Assembly (NCBI GenBank): GCA_019636375.1
Contig: JAHBXS010000001.1
Span: 372,001-436,000, forward strand
DNA: 64,000 bases
Direction of reading: 5' to 3'
Source of the DNA: Pirellulaceae bacterium
GTDB lineage: Bacteria > Planctomycetota > Planctomycetia > Pirellulales > Pirellulaceae
A program made the translations under genes and the position numbers. This document shows, piece by piece, positions 23,867 to 32,817 of this stretch (positions are counted from its first letter, which is position 1; each line of letters starts with the position of its first letter). Below the pieces are notes generated by a model that searched no databases, had not been told where the DNA came from, and worked only from the letters and a program-made list of their open reading frames with translations.

Positions 23867-24844
23867 ATGCAAGTATTACTCACAGGTGCCACCGGATTTT
23901 TAGGCAACAACCTACTCAGGCTCCTTTTACAAAAGGGCCACCAAGTCACCGCGTTAATTCGTCAGGATTCTCGCTCCCCGGCATTGGCCGATCTCGATGC
24001 CGAGTTGATCCAGATTGCCCTTGATTCGGCTGTTCCGTTAGAAAAATTGGATCGCGAATTTGATTGCTTAATTCATTGTGCCGCTGAGATTCAAATTGGA
24101 CGCACCAAATTGGAGTCGAGTCGCCAAGCGAACGTTGTCTCAACTCAAGCTCTTGCTCAATTTTGCAGAACCCGTAACCGGCGAATGGTTCATGTCAGCA
24201 CGGTCGACACATTGGCATATTCGCCCGATGGCCAACCGCAAAACGAATCGAACCGCCTCCCCGCCAAACCACCGGCGACCTATGTGGTGACTAAAAGCGA
24301 AGCCGAACAAATCTTTTTTGCTGAAGTCAAAGCAGGACTCGATGGCGTTGTTGTTCATCCAGGCTTCATGCTCGGGCCTTTCGATTGGAAGCCGTCTTCG
24401 GCCGAGATGATGATCGCCGTCGCCAAGATACGTCCGCCGTTTGCACCAGCAGGTGGAGCGTCTGTGGCTGACGTTCGAGATGTCGCCGCAGGGATTATCG
24501 CGGCCGTTGAAAAAGGCCGTCAAGGCGAACAGTACATTCTCGGCGGACACAACGTCAGTTATTTAGAACTTTGGCAAGCGATGGCACGTCACGCCGGCGT
24601 TCGTCCACCCCGTCTTAAATTGCCGAACTGGCTGGCCCGCTCCGCAGGAGTTTTCGGCGATATAAAGACTCGCCTTACCGGGCGCGAAACAAACGTCAAC
24701 TCGCTCGCGACCGCAATGGGCCAACTTCGTCACTATTATTCCAGCGACAAAGCAGCCGACGAACTGGGATACACTTTTCGCCCTCTCGATGAATCCATCG
24801 CTGCTTGTTGGGAATGGATCAAATCCCAAGGCTGGAACAAGTAA
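23867..24844 (+). CDS. NAD(P)-dependent epimerase/3-beta-hydroxysteroid dehydrogenase-like, 325 aa
   Basis: The extended SDR fold is clear: VLLTGATGFLGNNLLRLL at the start, LIHCAAEIQIGR near residue 75, HVSTVDTLAY as the Ser segment, and YVVTKSEAEQ with the catalytic Tyr and Lys. The second half fits the dihydroflavonol-reductase/3-beta-HSD group (HPGFMLGPFDWKPS and YILGGHNVSY). The open frame starts at 23846, but the ATG at 23867 puts the nucleotide-binding strand right at the N-terminus. It is divergent from the GNAT/ketoacyl-synthase pair, so shared regulation is possible. Its substrate could be a lipid or a nucleotide sugar. Confidence 0.85.
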   Translation: MQVLLTGATGFLGNNLLRLLLQKGHQVTALIRQDSRSPALADLDAELIQIALDSAVPLEKLDREFDCLIHCAAEIQIGRTKLESSRQANVVSTQALAQFCRTRNRRMVHVSTVDTLAYSPDGQPQNESNRLPAKPPATYVVTKSEAEQIFFAEVKAGLDGVVVHPGFMLGPFDWKPSSAEMMIAVAKIRPPFAPAGGASVADVRDVAAGIIAAVEKGRQGEQYILGGHNVSYLELWQAMARHAGVRPPRLKLPNWLARSAGVFGDIKTRLTGRETNVNSLATAMGQLRHYYSSDKAADELGYTFRPLDESIAACWEWIKSQGWNK

Positions 24845-24872
24845 ACCGCAGAAACCCAACCTACGGTTTCTC

Positions 24873-27800
24873 TTATCCCTTGCCCGTTTCCACGCGGAAA
24901 TTTTCTGGAACGCTGCGAAGATGCAAATCTCGCTGCGGATATGCAATTTCAATTCCAGCGGACCGGAATTGCCGATTGATTTCCAAGTGAATTGCCGTGA
25001 CCACCGCAACTCGATCAGACAATCCAGCCAAAAAAATCCTCAACATCAGGTCCAGTGTACTATCACCAAACGACTCGAAAGACACAACTGGCGAAGGGTC
25101 CGTTAGAACGAGCGGATGATCTTTTGCAATCTGCAGCAAAATCGCCAATGCTCGTTCGACATCGGCATCGTAGGCAATTCCCACTTTAAGAACCACCCGA
25201 TTCACATTGTCCGTAAGGGTCCAATTCATTAATCGCCCTGTTACGAATTCCTTGTTTGGAACAATGAACTCCTTGCGATCCCAATCAGTAATCGTCGTTG
25301 CCCGAATGTGGATTCTGGAAACGACCCCAGTGACGTCATCAACCGTGACAATGTCACCAACCCGCATTGGACGCTCAAATAAAATAATGAGTCCGGCCAC
25401 AAAATTCGCAAAAATTTCCTGCAATCCAAATCCCAAACCAACCGTCAATGCCGCAACCAACCATTGAATCGAATTCCATTGCAGGCCAACAATTTTACTT
25501 GCCACAAAAATTCCGGTTCCTAGCAAGAAATAACCGCTCAAGATTTTGAATGCGTTTCTGCTGCCGCGATCCAATGGCAATCGTTGCAAAATGGACAACT
25601 CCAATGGCCCTGGCAAATTTCGGCTCGCCCAAACGGCAATCAACAACACCGACAGCCCGCCAAACAATTGCCCCAACGTAAACGGCTGTTGTTTGAGGAC
25701 TTCTCTTGTTCTCAAGCCATCCGGTGTCTCTACAATTTCCGAGACCGAGACAAAATTGGACCACAGCGGCGTCCGCGTGAAACCTTGTACCGCAGGAACA
25801 ACATCTTTCCAAATCCCCCAACTTACGACCAGAAACAAAACGATAATTCCGCCCCGCACGAACTGGAAAACCTGGCGCTTGACCAAAGTCAAGTCGACGG
25901 CTGGTTCTTCGATGATTGGTGGGACAGGAATCGCCCCGCTGGCTCCATCTTCGGATAAACTCGTTGTGGTTTGCACAGCCGCTTGTCGTCGTTCACGAGC
26001 CTGTTGGAGAGCCAGCTTTCGTCTTGCTGCCAACGTCCATTTTAGAATCAGGGCGTATAAAATTACCAAACCAACGGTTGCGGCCAAACTTCTTTCCAGT
26101 CTGGACATCAACTGTTCAGCCGTATATTGATACCCCAAAACCGACAGTATCGCAAAAAATATTGGCAGCCAGACGATTGGCCAGTACCATGCCCAGTGAA
26201 ATCGGACAGCCAGCCCCGTTGAGTCGCGGGCCGACAATTGACTCATCACTAGTCCCGTCGCGTTGAATGTTGTCATCAACAAATAACTCAGCATTCCGCA
26301 AAAGGCGATGAATGCAAGACGCCCTAAGGAGTCATGAAACTTAGCCTCTTCCAGGCCGCTTAACATCATGGCCAAAGAAGCAAGTGGAATCACTGTAACA
26401 AGATAAATCCACGCCTTGCGTTTTAGTAGGCGGACAACATCGATGGGCCATTCCAGGAACGCTTGCAAAAACCCGTTCGATGAGCACAATCCGCGAAATG
26501 AAATCACCAGCCAACTCGAAATCGCGGCGAACCACAATCCACTGCTCATCGCTCTGGCCAAATCAATATCCGCATCGGACAATCGCCAAGCTAAAAATCC
26601 GCAAATCAACGGGATGGGCAGCGAAGTTAACAGCACCAGTCCAAGAGTGAGTACAGCTTGAGGGGTTCCCGAGTCGAGCGGGCCCGTCGCTGAGGCCCTA
26701 AGCTGAGCAGTAAACCTAGAGACTCGCCACGACAGAAGCCACAACCCCAACACTGCTGCCGCACATAACGGATAGGCAATATCACCAGATACTGCATCGG
26801 AGGCCATGAAGCGAGCCACGGGTAGCCATTCGCGATGGGTCGCCAAATCATGGAATCGCTCGACAGTGGTCTGCGGCAATGACCAATCGATGGGCGACAT
26901 GCTGCGAATCCACAGGACTTTTTCGTCAATATGACTTTCGAACTGCCCTACCAAACTGATTAGTTGCCGACAGGTGGAGTCGAGGTCGTACAAAATTCGC
27001 AATGAGGCGTCGTAGTCTCCACGCAAATCATCCAAGTATTGCCGTTGAAGGTTGAGTTCGTTTCTCGCGGAACTACGAAACTCGTTTTCTTCGTCGGCGG
27101 AAATTCCCGCTCGCATCACAAGCGAGTCGATCAACGGCTCCAAGTCACTTAGTTCCTTGCGATCGTTGTCAAGTTTTAATTTTTGGCTTTGCAGCGCGAT
27201 GATTTCTTGTTCCGCCGAACGTTGTCGTTCACGATAACGGCTAACTTTTGGCAACTCAAACCGCAAATCTCGCAACTCCAGTCCGATCGCGGTCGTAAGC
27301 CCCACCAATCGTTCCTTCTCGGAAATCTGTTTGAATTTGTCGCTGGTTTGACTTAGTGTTTGCCGAGCGGCATTGAGATCGTTTCGCCAAACTTCGACTT
27401 GAGATTGATGGTCAGCACGCTCCATGGCCAACTCCGCGCTTTTTTCGGCGAAAACTCGCAAGGCTGGACTAATTAGCCGCGATCGCAGATCGGCCTCGCT
27501 CCTTTGCCGTTCACTTTCGCGACGACGAGTTTCTGTCAAAATCTCGCCCCAACGCTGGAGCCTCTTTTCGTAGGCTCCGCGTTCGCGGGCCAACAAGTCA
27601 CGTTGCAATGTCAGCGACTCTGCTAACGTCTCCAGACTTTGTTGTTCGACCCGATAAAGTTCAAGTTCTTGCCTGACTGCCAGCAGTAAACTCTCTTGCT
27701 CGGTTTTCCGTGCGACCTCAATTTCGGGTCTGCCTCCATCTTCGTCAACGCGCTCGAAAGCGCGTTGAGCTTCGTCAAGTCGTTGTTGCGTGGCCTCGAT

Positions 27801-28337
27801 CAATTGCGGCATCTGGGGACGGCGTTCGGCACGCCGAGCCAAACGAGAGTCCAGCGCCTCAATCTGTCGAACGAATTCAGCGAAGCGTTCTTCATCGGCC
27901 CGCCGACTCTGCTCAAGCTCCGCAACCGAACTCCCTTCGGAGAATTCCGGCTCAGTAGAAATGGATGGTTGCTCGAGTTGATTTCGTGCTACCTGAGTCG
28001 CTTGCGGGCTGTTGGCCAACTCAGCCTGAAGGGTCTGTCTTCGTTTGCGAAAATCGTCGGCCTGATTGAGATACTGAATCGCTTGGTCGAAATGTCGTGT
28101 AAGTTGGGACTTCGTTTCTTCGTCGAGGTCCCGAGCCATAGCCGTCGTTCGGCGACTATTAATCATCTCTACGGTCAACGCCGATTTGTCATCGTTGTCT
28201 TGGCACCACCCTGTCCTCGTAGCATTCAACCAAAACAGAGCTACGGCAAAGGCGATAAGAAATGCCACCAACGCAGGATGCCAAAACAGTCGGCTGGATT
28301 TGCGAGACGATCGCAATTGGACTTCACGAGACTTCAT
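24873..28337 (-). CDS. Large MscS/MscK-type mechanosensitive channel, 1154 aa
   Basis: It opens under membrane tension to release solutes. A first hydrophobic segment (about 20-37) exports a ~450-residue domain that is almost all coiled coil, rich in Glu, Arg and Gln. From about residue 520 there are roughly ten membrane helices. The MscS core begins near 970 with LTVGLGFGLQEIFANFVAG and LIILFERPMRVGDIVTV, the pore helix and the beta domain, followed by TTITDWDRKEFIVPN and the cytoplasmic cage. This layout is that of MscK and relatives rather than the small MscS. It is transcribed alone, convergent with the epimerase gene. Confidence 0.93.
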   Translation of the reverse strand: MKSREVQLRSSRKSSRLFWHPALVAFLIAFAVALFWLNATRTGWCQDNDDKSALTVEMINSRRTTAMARDLDEETKSQLTRHFDQAIQYLNQADDFRKRRQTLQAELANSPQATQVARNQLEQPSISTEPEFSEGSSVAELEQSRRADEERFAEFVRQIEALDSRLARRAERRPQMPQLIEATQQRLDEAQRAFERVDEDGGRPEIEVARKTEQESLLLAVRQELELYRVEQQSLETLAESLTLQRDLLARERGAYEKRLQRWGEILTETRRRESERQRSEADLRSRLISPALRVFAEKSAELAMERADHQSQVEVWRNDLNAARQTLSQTSDKFKQISEKERLVGLTTAIGLELRDLRFELPKVSRYRERQRSAEQEIIALQSQKLKLDNDRKELSDLEPLIDSLVMRAGISADEENEFRSSARNELNLQRQYLDDLRGDYDASLRILYDLDSTCRQLISLVGQFESHIDEKVLWIRSMSPIDWSLPQTTVERFHDLATHREWLPVARFMASDAVSGDIAYPLCAAAVLGLWLLSWRVSRFTAQLRASATGPLDSGTPQAVLTLGLVLLTSLPIPLICGFLAWRLSDADIDLARAMSSGLWFAAISSWLVISFRGLCSSNGFLQAFLEWPIDVVRLLKRKAWIYLVTVIPLASLAMMLSGLEEAKFHDSLGRLAFIAFCGMLSYLLMTTFNATGLVMSQLSARDSTGLAVRFHWAWYWPIVWLPIFFAILSVLGYQYTAEQLMSRLERSLAATVGLVILYALILKWTLAARRKLALQQARERRQAAVQTTTSLSEDGASGAIPVPPIIEEPAVDLTLVKRQVFQFVRGGIIVLFLVVSWGIWKDVVPAVQGFTRTPLWSNFVSVSEIVETPDGLRTREVLKQQPFTLGQLFGGLSVLLIAVWASRNLPGPLELSILQRLPLDRGSRNAFKILSGYFLLGTGIFVASKIVGLQWNSIQWLVAALTVGLGFGLQEIFANFVAGLIILFERPMRVGDIVTVDDVTGVVSRIHIRATTITDWDRKEFIVPNKEFVTGRLMNWTLTDNVNRVVLKVGIAYDADVERALAILLQIAKDHPLVLTDPSPVVSFESFGDSTLDLMLRIFLAGLSDRVAVVTAIHLEINRQFRSAGIEIAYPQRDLHLRSVPENFRVETGKG

Positions 28338-28478
28338 TGATATCTATCGATTTTTCTAAAAGGCCAAAGAGCGGCCGGGCTCAAACTCTACGCCCTTGCG
28401 TCCTCATGTCAATTGGATTTTAGTTGGGATGCCGAACGGTGAGGCCGAATTCCGCTACACGGATACCAATTGTAAGGC

Positions 28479-29804
28479 TCAGTCTGAAGCAGCCAAGCCC
28501 AAGGAGGGAAGAGTTTCCGCGAGAATTTCCCTAAGCGCAGCGCGGTCTGATGCAGACAAATGCTGAAATTCGTCGCTTTGATCGGCGTCCGACAATATCT
28601 CATTCAGTCTCTTACGTATCACCACGAGAACCTCGTCGGGCAGCGACGTAAACGACTCCGAGTAGATTAACGGGCTGCACGAGTAACGATAAAGCCGTTG
28701 ATTCAAATCGAGTTGCCGAAGACTGCGGCCTTGAGAATCAATTCGGCCCAACCGTTCGTATTCCGTAACGAACTCCGAATTGCCGGCGATCGGCGATTCC
28801 AAGTACGCTTCGCCTGACAACAGGAGGCATTTAAGTAAGTCTTCCGCCGCCGAGGCGATCCGGCGATTCGTCGAGTCGCTTGGTTCATCGGGGCTGCGGC
28901 CCAACGCCTCGTTCATCGTTCGTTGATAGTCCAGAGCCAGGCGCGTTTCATAATTGGCTCGAGTCAAGAAGTTGTGTACTTGGGTTTGATGTTCGAGGAC
29001 CATTAGGGCCACGATATCGCTGGTATTTGTTGGATAGCGTTGAATCGCCGCTCGTGTTGGGACATCCAACAAATTCGCCCCTTGGTCCCGATCAAACATC
29101 CTTTCCAGCCGAGGGTTTGCAATCACGTTGCCTCGATGCCGAATATCGCCGTGAGTTCCAGTCACATACCATCCTCCAAATCGATCCTCTAGGGCCGAAG
29201 TGTGGTCGGTTGTAATCGTGCCAAGATTGTACAACGGATGCCCATCCGCTCCTGGAAAAACACTCCGCACAAGATAACCGGGAACTCCTTGAGTTTTGCT
29301 TGTGGCATGACACGTCATGCATCGCTGTTGATCTCGTTCTATTTTTGGGCGAGTCGAACGCTTTTGTTCAATCGAATAAAACACGGGACCAATCTGAGGA
29401 TCAACGGCAGACAACTCGATCAAATCTCCGCCGGGAATCCAGCCCAAATAGACATCGTCAGAAAAATACAGAGCACGAGGATTTTCGGGAGAAATGTGAC
29501 GGATTTGCAAACTCGTTTTGGAAAACACGAGAGTTTGGCTACTGTCGGGAACTTTTAACCGCTTCAACAATTCCGGCAACCAGCCTTTTTGATCGTCCCA
29601 CTGCCAGGGTTCGGATTCACTCTCGAACCCTGACGCCAATTTCGCGATCGCATCATGAGATGTGGAGTTTGAGTAGTCGATTGGCGGTCGATCAAAATCA
29701 AACTGTGCTTTCACCGCCGTCGAACCAAGTACATTCCAAAGAACTACAACGATGCTCCAACCCATTAAACAACGTTTCGAAAAATAAAACGGCAACCCGA
29801 TCAT
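28479..29804 (-). CDS. Secreted protein with one CxxCH haem c motif, 441 aa
   Basis: A signal peptide (residues about 10-33, ending VKAQ) is followed by a soluble domain. DQQRCMTCHATSKTQG near residue 165 contains a single CxxCH, so covalent haem is likely, and nearby His and Met residues could supply the second ligand. The rest does not match a cytochrome c fold I know; the region after the motif (PGYLVRSVFPGADGHPLYNLG, then GGWYVTGTHGDIRHRGN) is conserved in style and probably forms its own domain. The frame is open to 29846; the ATG at 29804 has GGAG 11 bases upstream and gives a proper signal peptide. It may be a planctomycete periplasmic redox protein; no partner gene is adjacent. Confidence 0.75.
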   Translation of the reverse strand: MIGLPFYFSKRCLMGWSIVVVLWNVLGSTAVKAQFDFDRPPIDYSNSTSHDAIAKLASGFESESEPWQWDDQKGWLPELLKRLKVPDSSQTLVFSKTSLQIRHISPENPRALYFSDDVYLGWIPGGDLIELSAVDPQIGPVFYSIEQKRSTRPKIERDQQRCMTCHATSKTQGVPGYLVRSVFPGADGHPLYNLGTITTDHTSALEDRFGGWYVTGTHGDIRHRGNVIANPRLERMFDRDQGANLLDVPTRAAIQRYPTNTSDIVALMVLEHQTQVHNFLTRANYETRLALDYQRTMNEALGRSPDEPSDSTNRRIASAAEDLLKCLLLSGEAYLESPIAGNSEFVTEYERLGRIDSQGRSLRQLDLNQRLYRYSCSPLIYSESFTSLPDEVLVVIRKRLNEILSDADQSDEFQHLSASDRAALREILAETLPSLGLAASD

Positions 29805-29846
29805 TGGATTAAAAATCTCCGCTGCAATCTCGCAAGACACCAACAA

Positions 29847-30399
29847 ACCTTCGTTAACTTCAGTACCGCCTTTATACCTTAACGGGCGATCAATTCGTTT
29901 TTGCGATTGCAGAGATTTGCGGCCCAGGCACTTTCGCGAGACGTTCGAATCGAGTCGCTTTTAATTTCTAAAGGGAATACAAGTCTTTTGCTGTCGCTCA
30001 TACGGTTTGGTCCCCATCTGGGGTACTGTTTTACATTGTCTTTAAATCTCAACCCTCAGGCAATCTTGATCCTGCTAAACCCGTAAACCAATTCGCCACA
30101 TGTGCGTTCCAGCGCGATCCCATTTCCTGACAATGCCATTGAAACTTTCGCGAATAAACTACCGGATTAGTCATTGGCCAGAATGCGTTAGCAATCGATT
30201 TTGTCCGTGAACCATCGACAACGCGTTTTGGCTAAATCGGAAGTTTATTGGTGAACGAGTCCTGGGGATTTGGGCGTTTGAAAGTTGGCAACAAAAAAAC
30301 TACTGTCCAGCAACTTGTACCGGACAGTAGTTCGAAAGTCTCATCCAAGTATCCATCGCCGAATTTGATGGGACTGGGACTCCGATTTTTTATAACGAG
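29847..30399. other. Spacer with a minus-strand terminator; otherwise nothing seen
   Basis: The only supported feature is the hairpin at 30292-30331 that ends transcription of the Cys-rich gene. The promoter of the CxxCH gene should be near 29810-29900 but was not identified. Confidence 0.55.
30292..30331 (-). terminator. Rho-independent terminator of the Cys-rich gene
   Basis: On the minus strand ACTACTGTCC pairs with GGACAGTAGT across a 13-base loop and runs into TTTTTTT. It lies about 70 bases after the stop codon at 30400. Confidence 0.85.
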
Positions 30400-31164
30400 T
30401 TAGTTGCAACCGCAACCATTACCAAGCCGTGCAGAAACTTGGCTAGTGATTGGTGAACAAGCATCAAAATTGCAATGATGACGGTCAAACAAACGGCATT
30501 TGTGACCGCAACCAAGCAAACGAGAACCGCAATCTTCAGTATCGCAACTATTGGCACCACCCCAATTTTGATGACGGTGATGTCCGAGACTTGCCAGAAG
30601 ACCACAGCTACTATTGCAACTTACTTGGTGGCGGCGTCCGTGATGGCTGAGAACGCGAGACTGTCCTTCGAACCCCGAATTATCGCAACCACAGTCCGCT
30701 GCTGGCCAGCCAAAGCAGTTTGAACCGCCACTTACGAAACCTCGATGACGACGGTGGTTTCCACAACCACCACAATCATTTCGATGATGATGGCCAAAGC
30801 GAGGGCCAAATCCGCAATCGGAAGCGACGTTACCGCCGCACCCACAGGCATTGTGCCCCCCGAGACCTGGCCCACCGCCAAAACATCCGCCAGAATGGCC
30901 GAATCCGCAACCGCCACCACATTTTTGCCCGCAACGCCCACCGCAGTGACCGGAGTTAATCGTGCAGTCGTCGAAGCAGTAGTTGGCCCACAAACCTTCT
31001 GCGTCGGCATGGCTTATCCCCCGGCCACAGTTCGCTCCGCCAAAAGAATTGGCATGAGCGTCGTGAATCCGGGCTCTAAATCCTTGAGCCGACGCTTCGT
31101 CGGTGAGTCCAAGAACGAAAATAAGCGTTCCAATCGCCAACGCCTTTACAATACCAAATTTCAT
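30400..31164 (-). CDS. Secreted Cys/Gly/His-rich protein, 254 aa
   Basis: The start MKFGIVKAL at 31164 gives a classic signal peptide ending ASAQ (residue 27); the longer open frame to 31281 has no such sense. The mature part has about 26 Cys in 227 residues, many in CG, CGC or CGGxC pairs spaced by Gly and Asn, along with many His and Arg (RHHH- and GHHRH-type clusters). There is no haem CxxCH and no known fold. Such composition suggests either a heavily disulfide-bonded surface or coat protein, or a metal-binding protein. Planctomycete cell walls are known to be rich in Cys proteins, which fits, but this is inference. A terminator follows; no operon partner. Confidence 0.75.
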   Translation of the reverse strand: MKFGIVKALAIGTLIFVLGLTDEASAQGFRARIHDAHANSFGGANCGRGISHADAEGLWANYCFDDCTINSGHCGGRCGQKCGGGCGFGHSGGCFGGGPGLGGHNACGCGGNVASDCGFGPRFGHHHRNDCGGCGNHRRHRGFVSGGSNCFGWPAADCGCDNSGFEGQSRVLSHHGRRHQVSCNSSCGLLASLGHHRHQNWGGANSCDTEDCGSRLLGCGHKCRLFDRHHCNFDACSPITSQVSARLGNGCGCN

Positions 31165-31541
31165 TGTTCGGCTCCCAATCACATAAATTGCGATTCGGTT
31201 GGCGGGATGGAGAGATCGCTGTGACGACCCCTTCGAGTTCCTACTGATCCAACCAAAACATTCCGCGAAAATAATACTCAACGGAGCATCGTCAGAAAGT
31301 CTGCAATCGAGTGATTCGGATCAAGCAAAATTAAACCAAACGGGAAAAACAGTTCCTAGGCTACCAAATGGCGAAGCGAGTCCCATTGATCTGGTCTTGA
31401 GGAACTTAACCGTTGAGTCGGTGAGGGAATATTTTCCACTAAAAGCCTATCCCAAAAGGGGTCAGACCCTCTCCGGCCTGGCTACAAAACAACGTTAAAT
31501 TTTGCTTAGCCTCCAAAGGGTCTGACCCCTTTTGGGAGGCT
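31165..31541. other. Spacer between two minus-strand genes, mostly a MITE on its right side
   Basis: The right 99 bases are the MITE at 31443-31541. The left ~275 bases should contain the promoter of the Cys-rich gene; no clear gene is present. A 99-codon plus-strand frame here runs into the MITE and is spurious. Confidence 0.55.
31443..31541. mobile_element. MITE-like element, copy 2 (99 bp, CTAA target duplication)
   Basis: The ends are AAGCCTATCCCAAAAGGGG continuing GTCAGACCC, and the complement ending TTTTGGGAGGCT. Perfect CTAA duplications flank it (31439-31442 and 31542-31545). Compared with the copy at 20428 the ends are almost the same while the centre differs. The right-hand CTAA overlaps the TAG stop codon of the TM2 gene. 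Confidence 0.85.
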
Positions 31542-32024
31542 CTAAGCGAAGGCCATCGTTTGAGTTGCCTCTTGGTTTACCTCGTGAACTTGGTCGTTCA
31601 GGCAAAACAAGTCGTAAATCAAACCGATGAGAAACAGCCCGCCTGTAAAGAAATACAAAATCCCGGTGATCCACTTCCCTTGGTAGAATCGGTGTAACCC
31701 GAAAACTCCGCCAAGCCAGAACAGCACCCAGGCGACGTTGTAATCGACGACCCCGACCTGGAGTCTTTCCCGGTTCGAATGCACCATCCCCGGAATCAAA
31801 AACAAATCGACAATCCAACCGATTCCCAACAGCCCGAAAGTGCACAGGTACAGCAGACCTGACAACGGGCGTCCCAAGAAGAAGCGATGGGCTCCAAACA
31901 TCCCAAACAACCAAGCCAAATACGCCACACCGATATGATGCGTATCAACGAATCCGACCGGCACGTATTTTACATATTGCTTGGCGTGAACAAATGGTTT
32001 TTGCGAGTAGGTGCCAGCGGTCAT
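31542..32024 (-). CDS. TM2-domain membrane protein, 160 aa
   Basis: Two successive TM2 modules are seen: AYLAWLFGMFGAHRFFLGRP, then the helix ending GIGWIVDLFLIPG, and VLFWLGGVFGLHRFYQGKW, then a helix ending LIGLIYDLFCL. Each has the G-x-HRF turn and the terminal I-x-D signature of the TM2 family, giving four membrane helices. The start MTAGTYSQ at 32024 is chosen over the ATG 18 bases upstream on weak grounds. TM2 proteins have no settled function in bacteria. The TAG stop lies in the target duplication of a MITE, so the insertion landed exactly at the end of the gene. Confidence 0.88.
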   Translation of the reverse strand: MTAGTYSQKPFVHAKQYVKYVPVGFVDTHHIGVAYLAWLFGMFGAHRFFLGRPLSGLLYLCTFGLLGIGWIVDLFLIPGMVHSNRERLQVGVVDYNVAWVLFWLGGVFGLHRFYQGKWITGILYFFTGGLFLIGLIYDLFCLNDQVHEVNQEATQTMAFA

Positions 32025-32294
32025 GACTACAAAAATCCTCAAAACGGAAATGTTTTTTCCTTGCGAAAAGTCCCATAACCAACAATTCGTCGCAGAATTC
32101 CAGATCTTGGAACGATTTGCTAAAAACTTTAGATATCAAGTCATCCATCTGTGAAATGTCCGGTTGGTAGCTTCTCTAAGTCGCAGGGCGAAAAAGCGGA
32201 AAGAAAATTTCGCCAAGTAAAAGCCAATCGAAGTTGACGAGTTTTTGTCAAATCAAAACACGATCAAATCTTTAAAGTAATTAAATCCGCCAGA

Positions 32295-32786
32295 TCAGAT
32301 GCCGATCAATTTTTGGGGGAGGTTTTGCGACTGGCCGAATGGGCGAAGTTGAGTCAGGCGATTGTCAAGTTTTGTGACACGCTCAAGTTCTTGCGCGCGA
32401 TAAAGTTTTGTCAATTTTCCACCAGCTGACGTTCGCAACTGAAATTCAAAATGACTCCGACGAGGATTCCAAATCACTTCGCTGACCGTCCCCAATAGGG
32501 GATATTCGATCCCGAACAGACCAGAGACTCGCAAATAGTCGCCGACATCGAAGGGCGGTCTACCGACCTCCAACCATAACGTGGGTTTTGCGCGAAACGA
32601 TTTTCGCCCGTAATGCAATCGAAGATAGTCGCTGCTATGGACTTCACGACGAAAGACGCGGATACTTGGAAGGAGTTCTCGAGCAGTCTCGATGTCATCT
32701 GGATGAATCCAATCATCCGGCTCGTTAGGCCAGCGGTTGATAATGCCCCAGCGGGGTGGTTCGATCAGTGAGCCTTTTGAAATCAT
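32295..32786 (-). CDS. Hypothetical protein, 163 aa
   Basis: I do not recognise a family. The N-terminal segment PPRWGIINRWPNEPDDWIHP is rich in Trp and Pro and looks conserved. A beta-rich part follows (LWLEVGRPPFDVGDYLRVSG, YPLLGTVSEVIWNPRRSHFE) that could form a small barrel, then a charged tail with KLTKLYRAQELERV. It has no signal peptide or membrane helix. Its start lies opposite the 5' region of the second apbE gene, so the two are divergent with a very short shared promoter region between 32787 and 32817. Confidence 0.65.
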   Translation of the reverse strand: MISKGSLIEPPRWGIINRWPNEPDDWIHPDDIETARELLPSIRVFRREVHSSDYLRLHYGRKSFRAKPTLWLEVGRPPFDVGDYLRVSGLFGIEYPLLGTVSEVIWNPRRSHFEFQLRTSAGGKLTKLYRAQELERVTKLDNRLTQLRPFGQSQNLPQKLIGI

Positions 32787-32817
32787 GTTTTGTTGTCATT
32801 TACCAAGTTCAAAAGCG

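Noticed and set aside
31199..31498. 99-codon plus-strand frame ending in AYPKRGQTLSG
   Set aside because: It runs into the second MITE and is opposite the promoter region of the Cys-rich gene.
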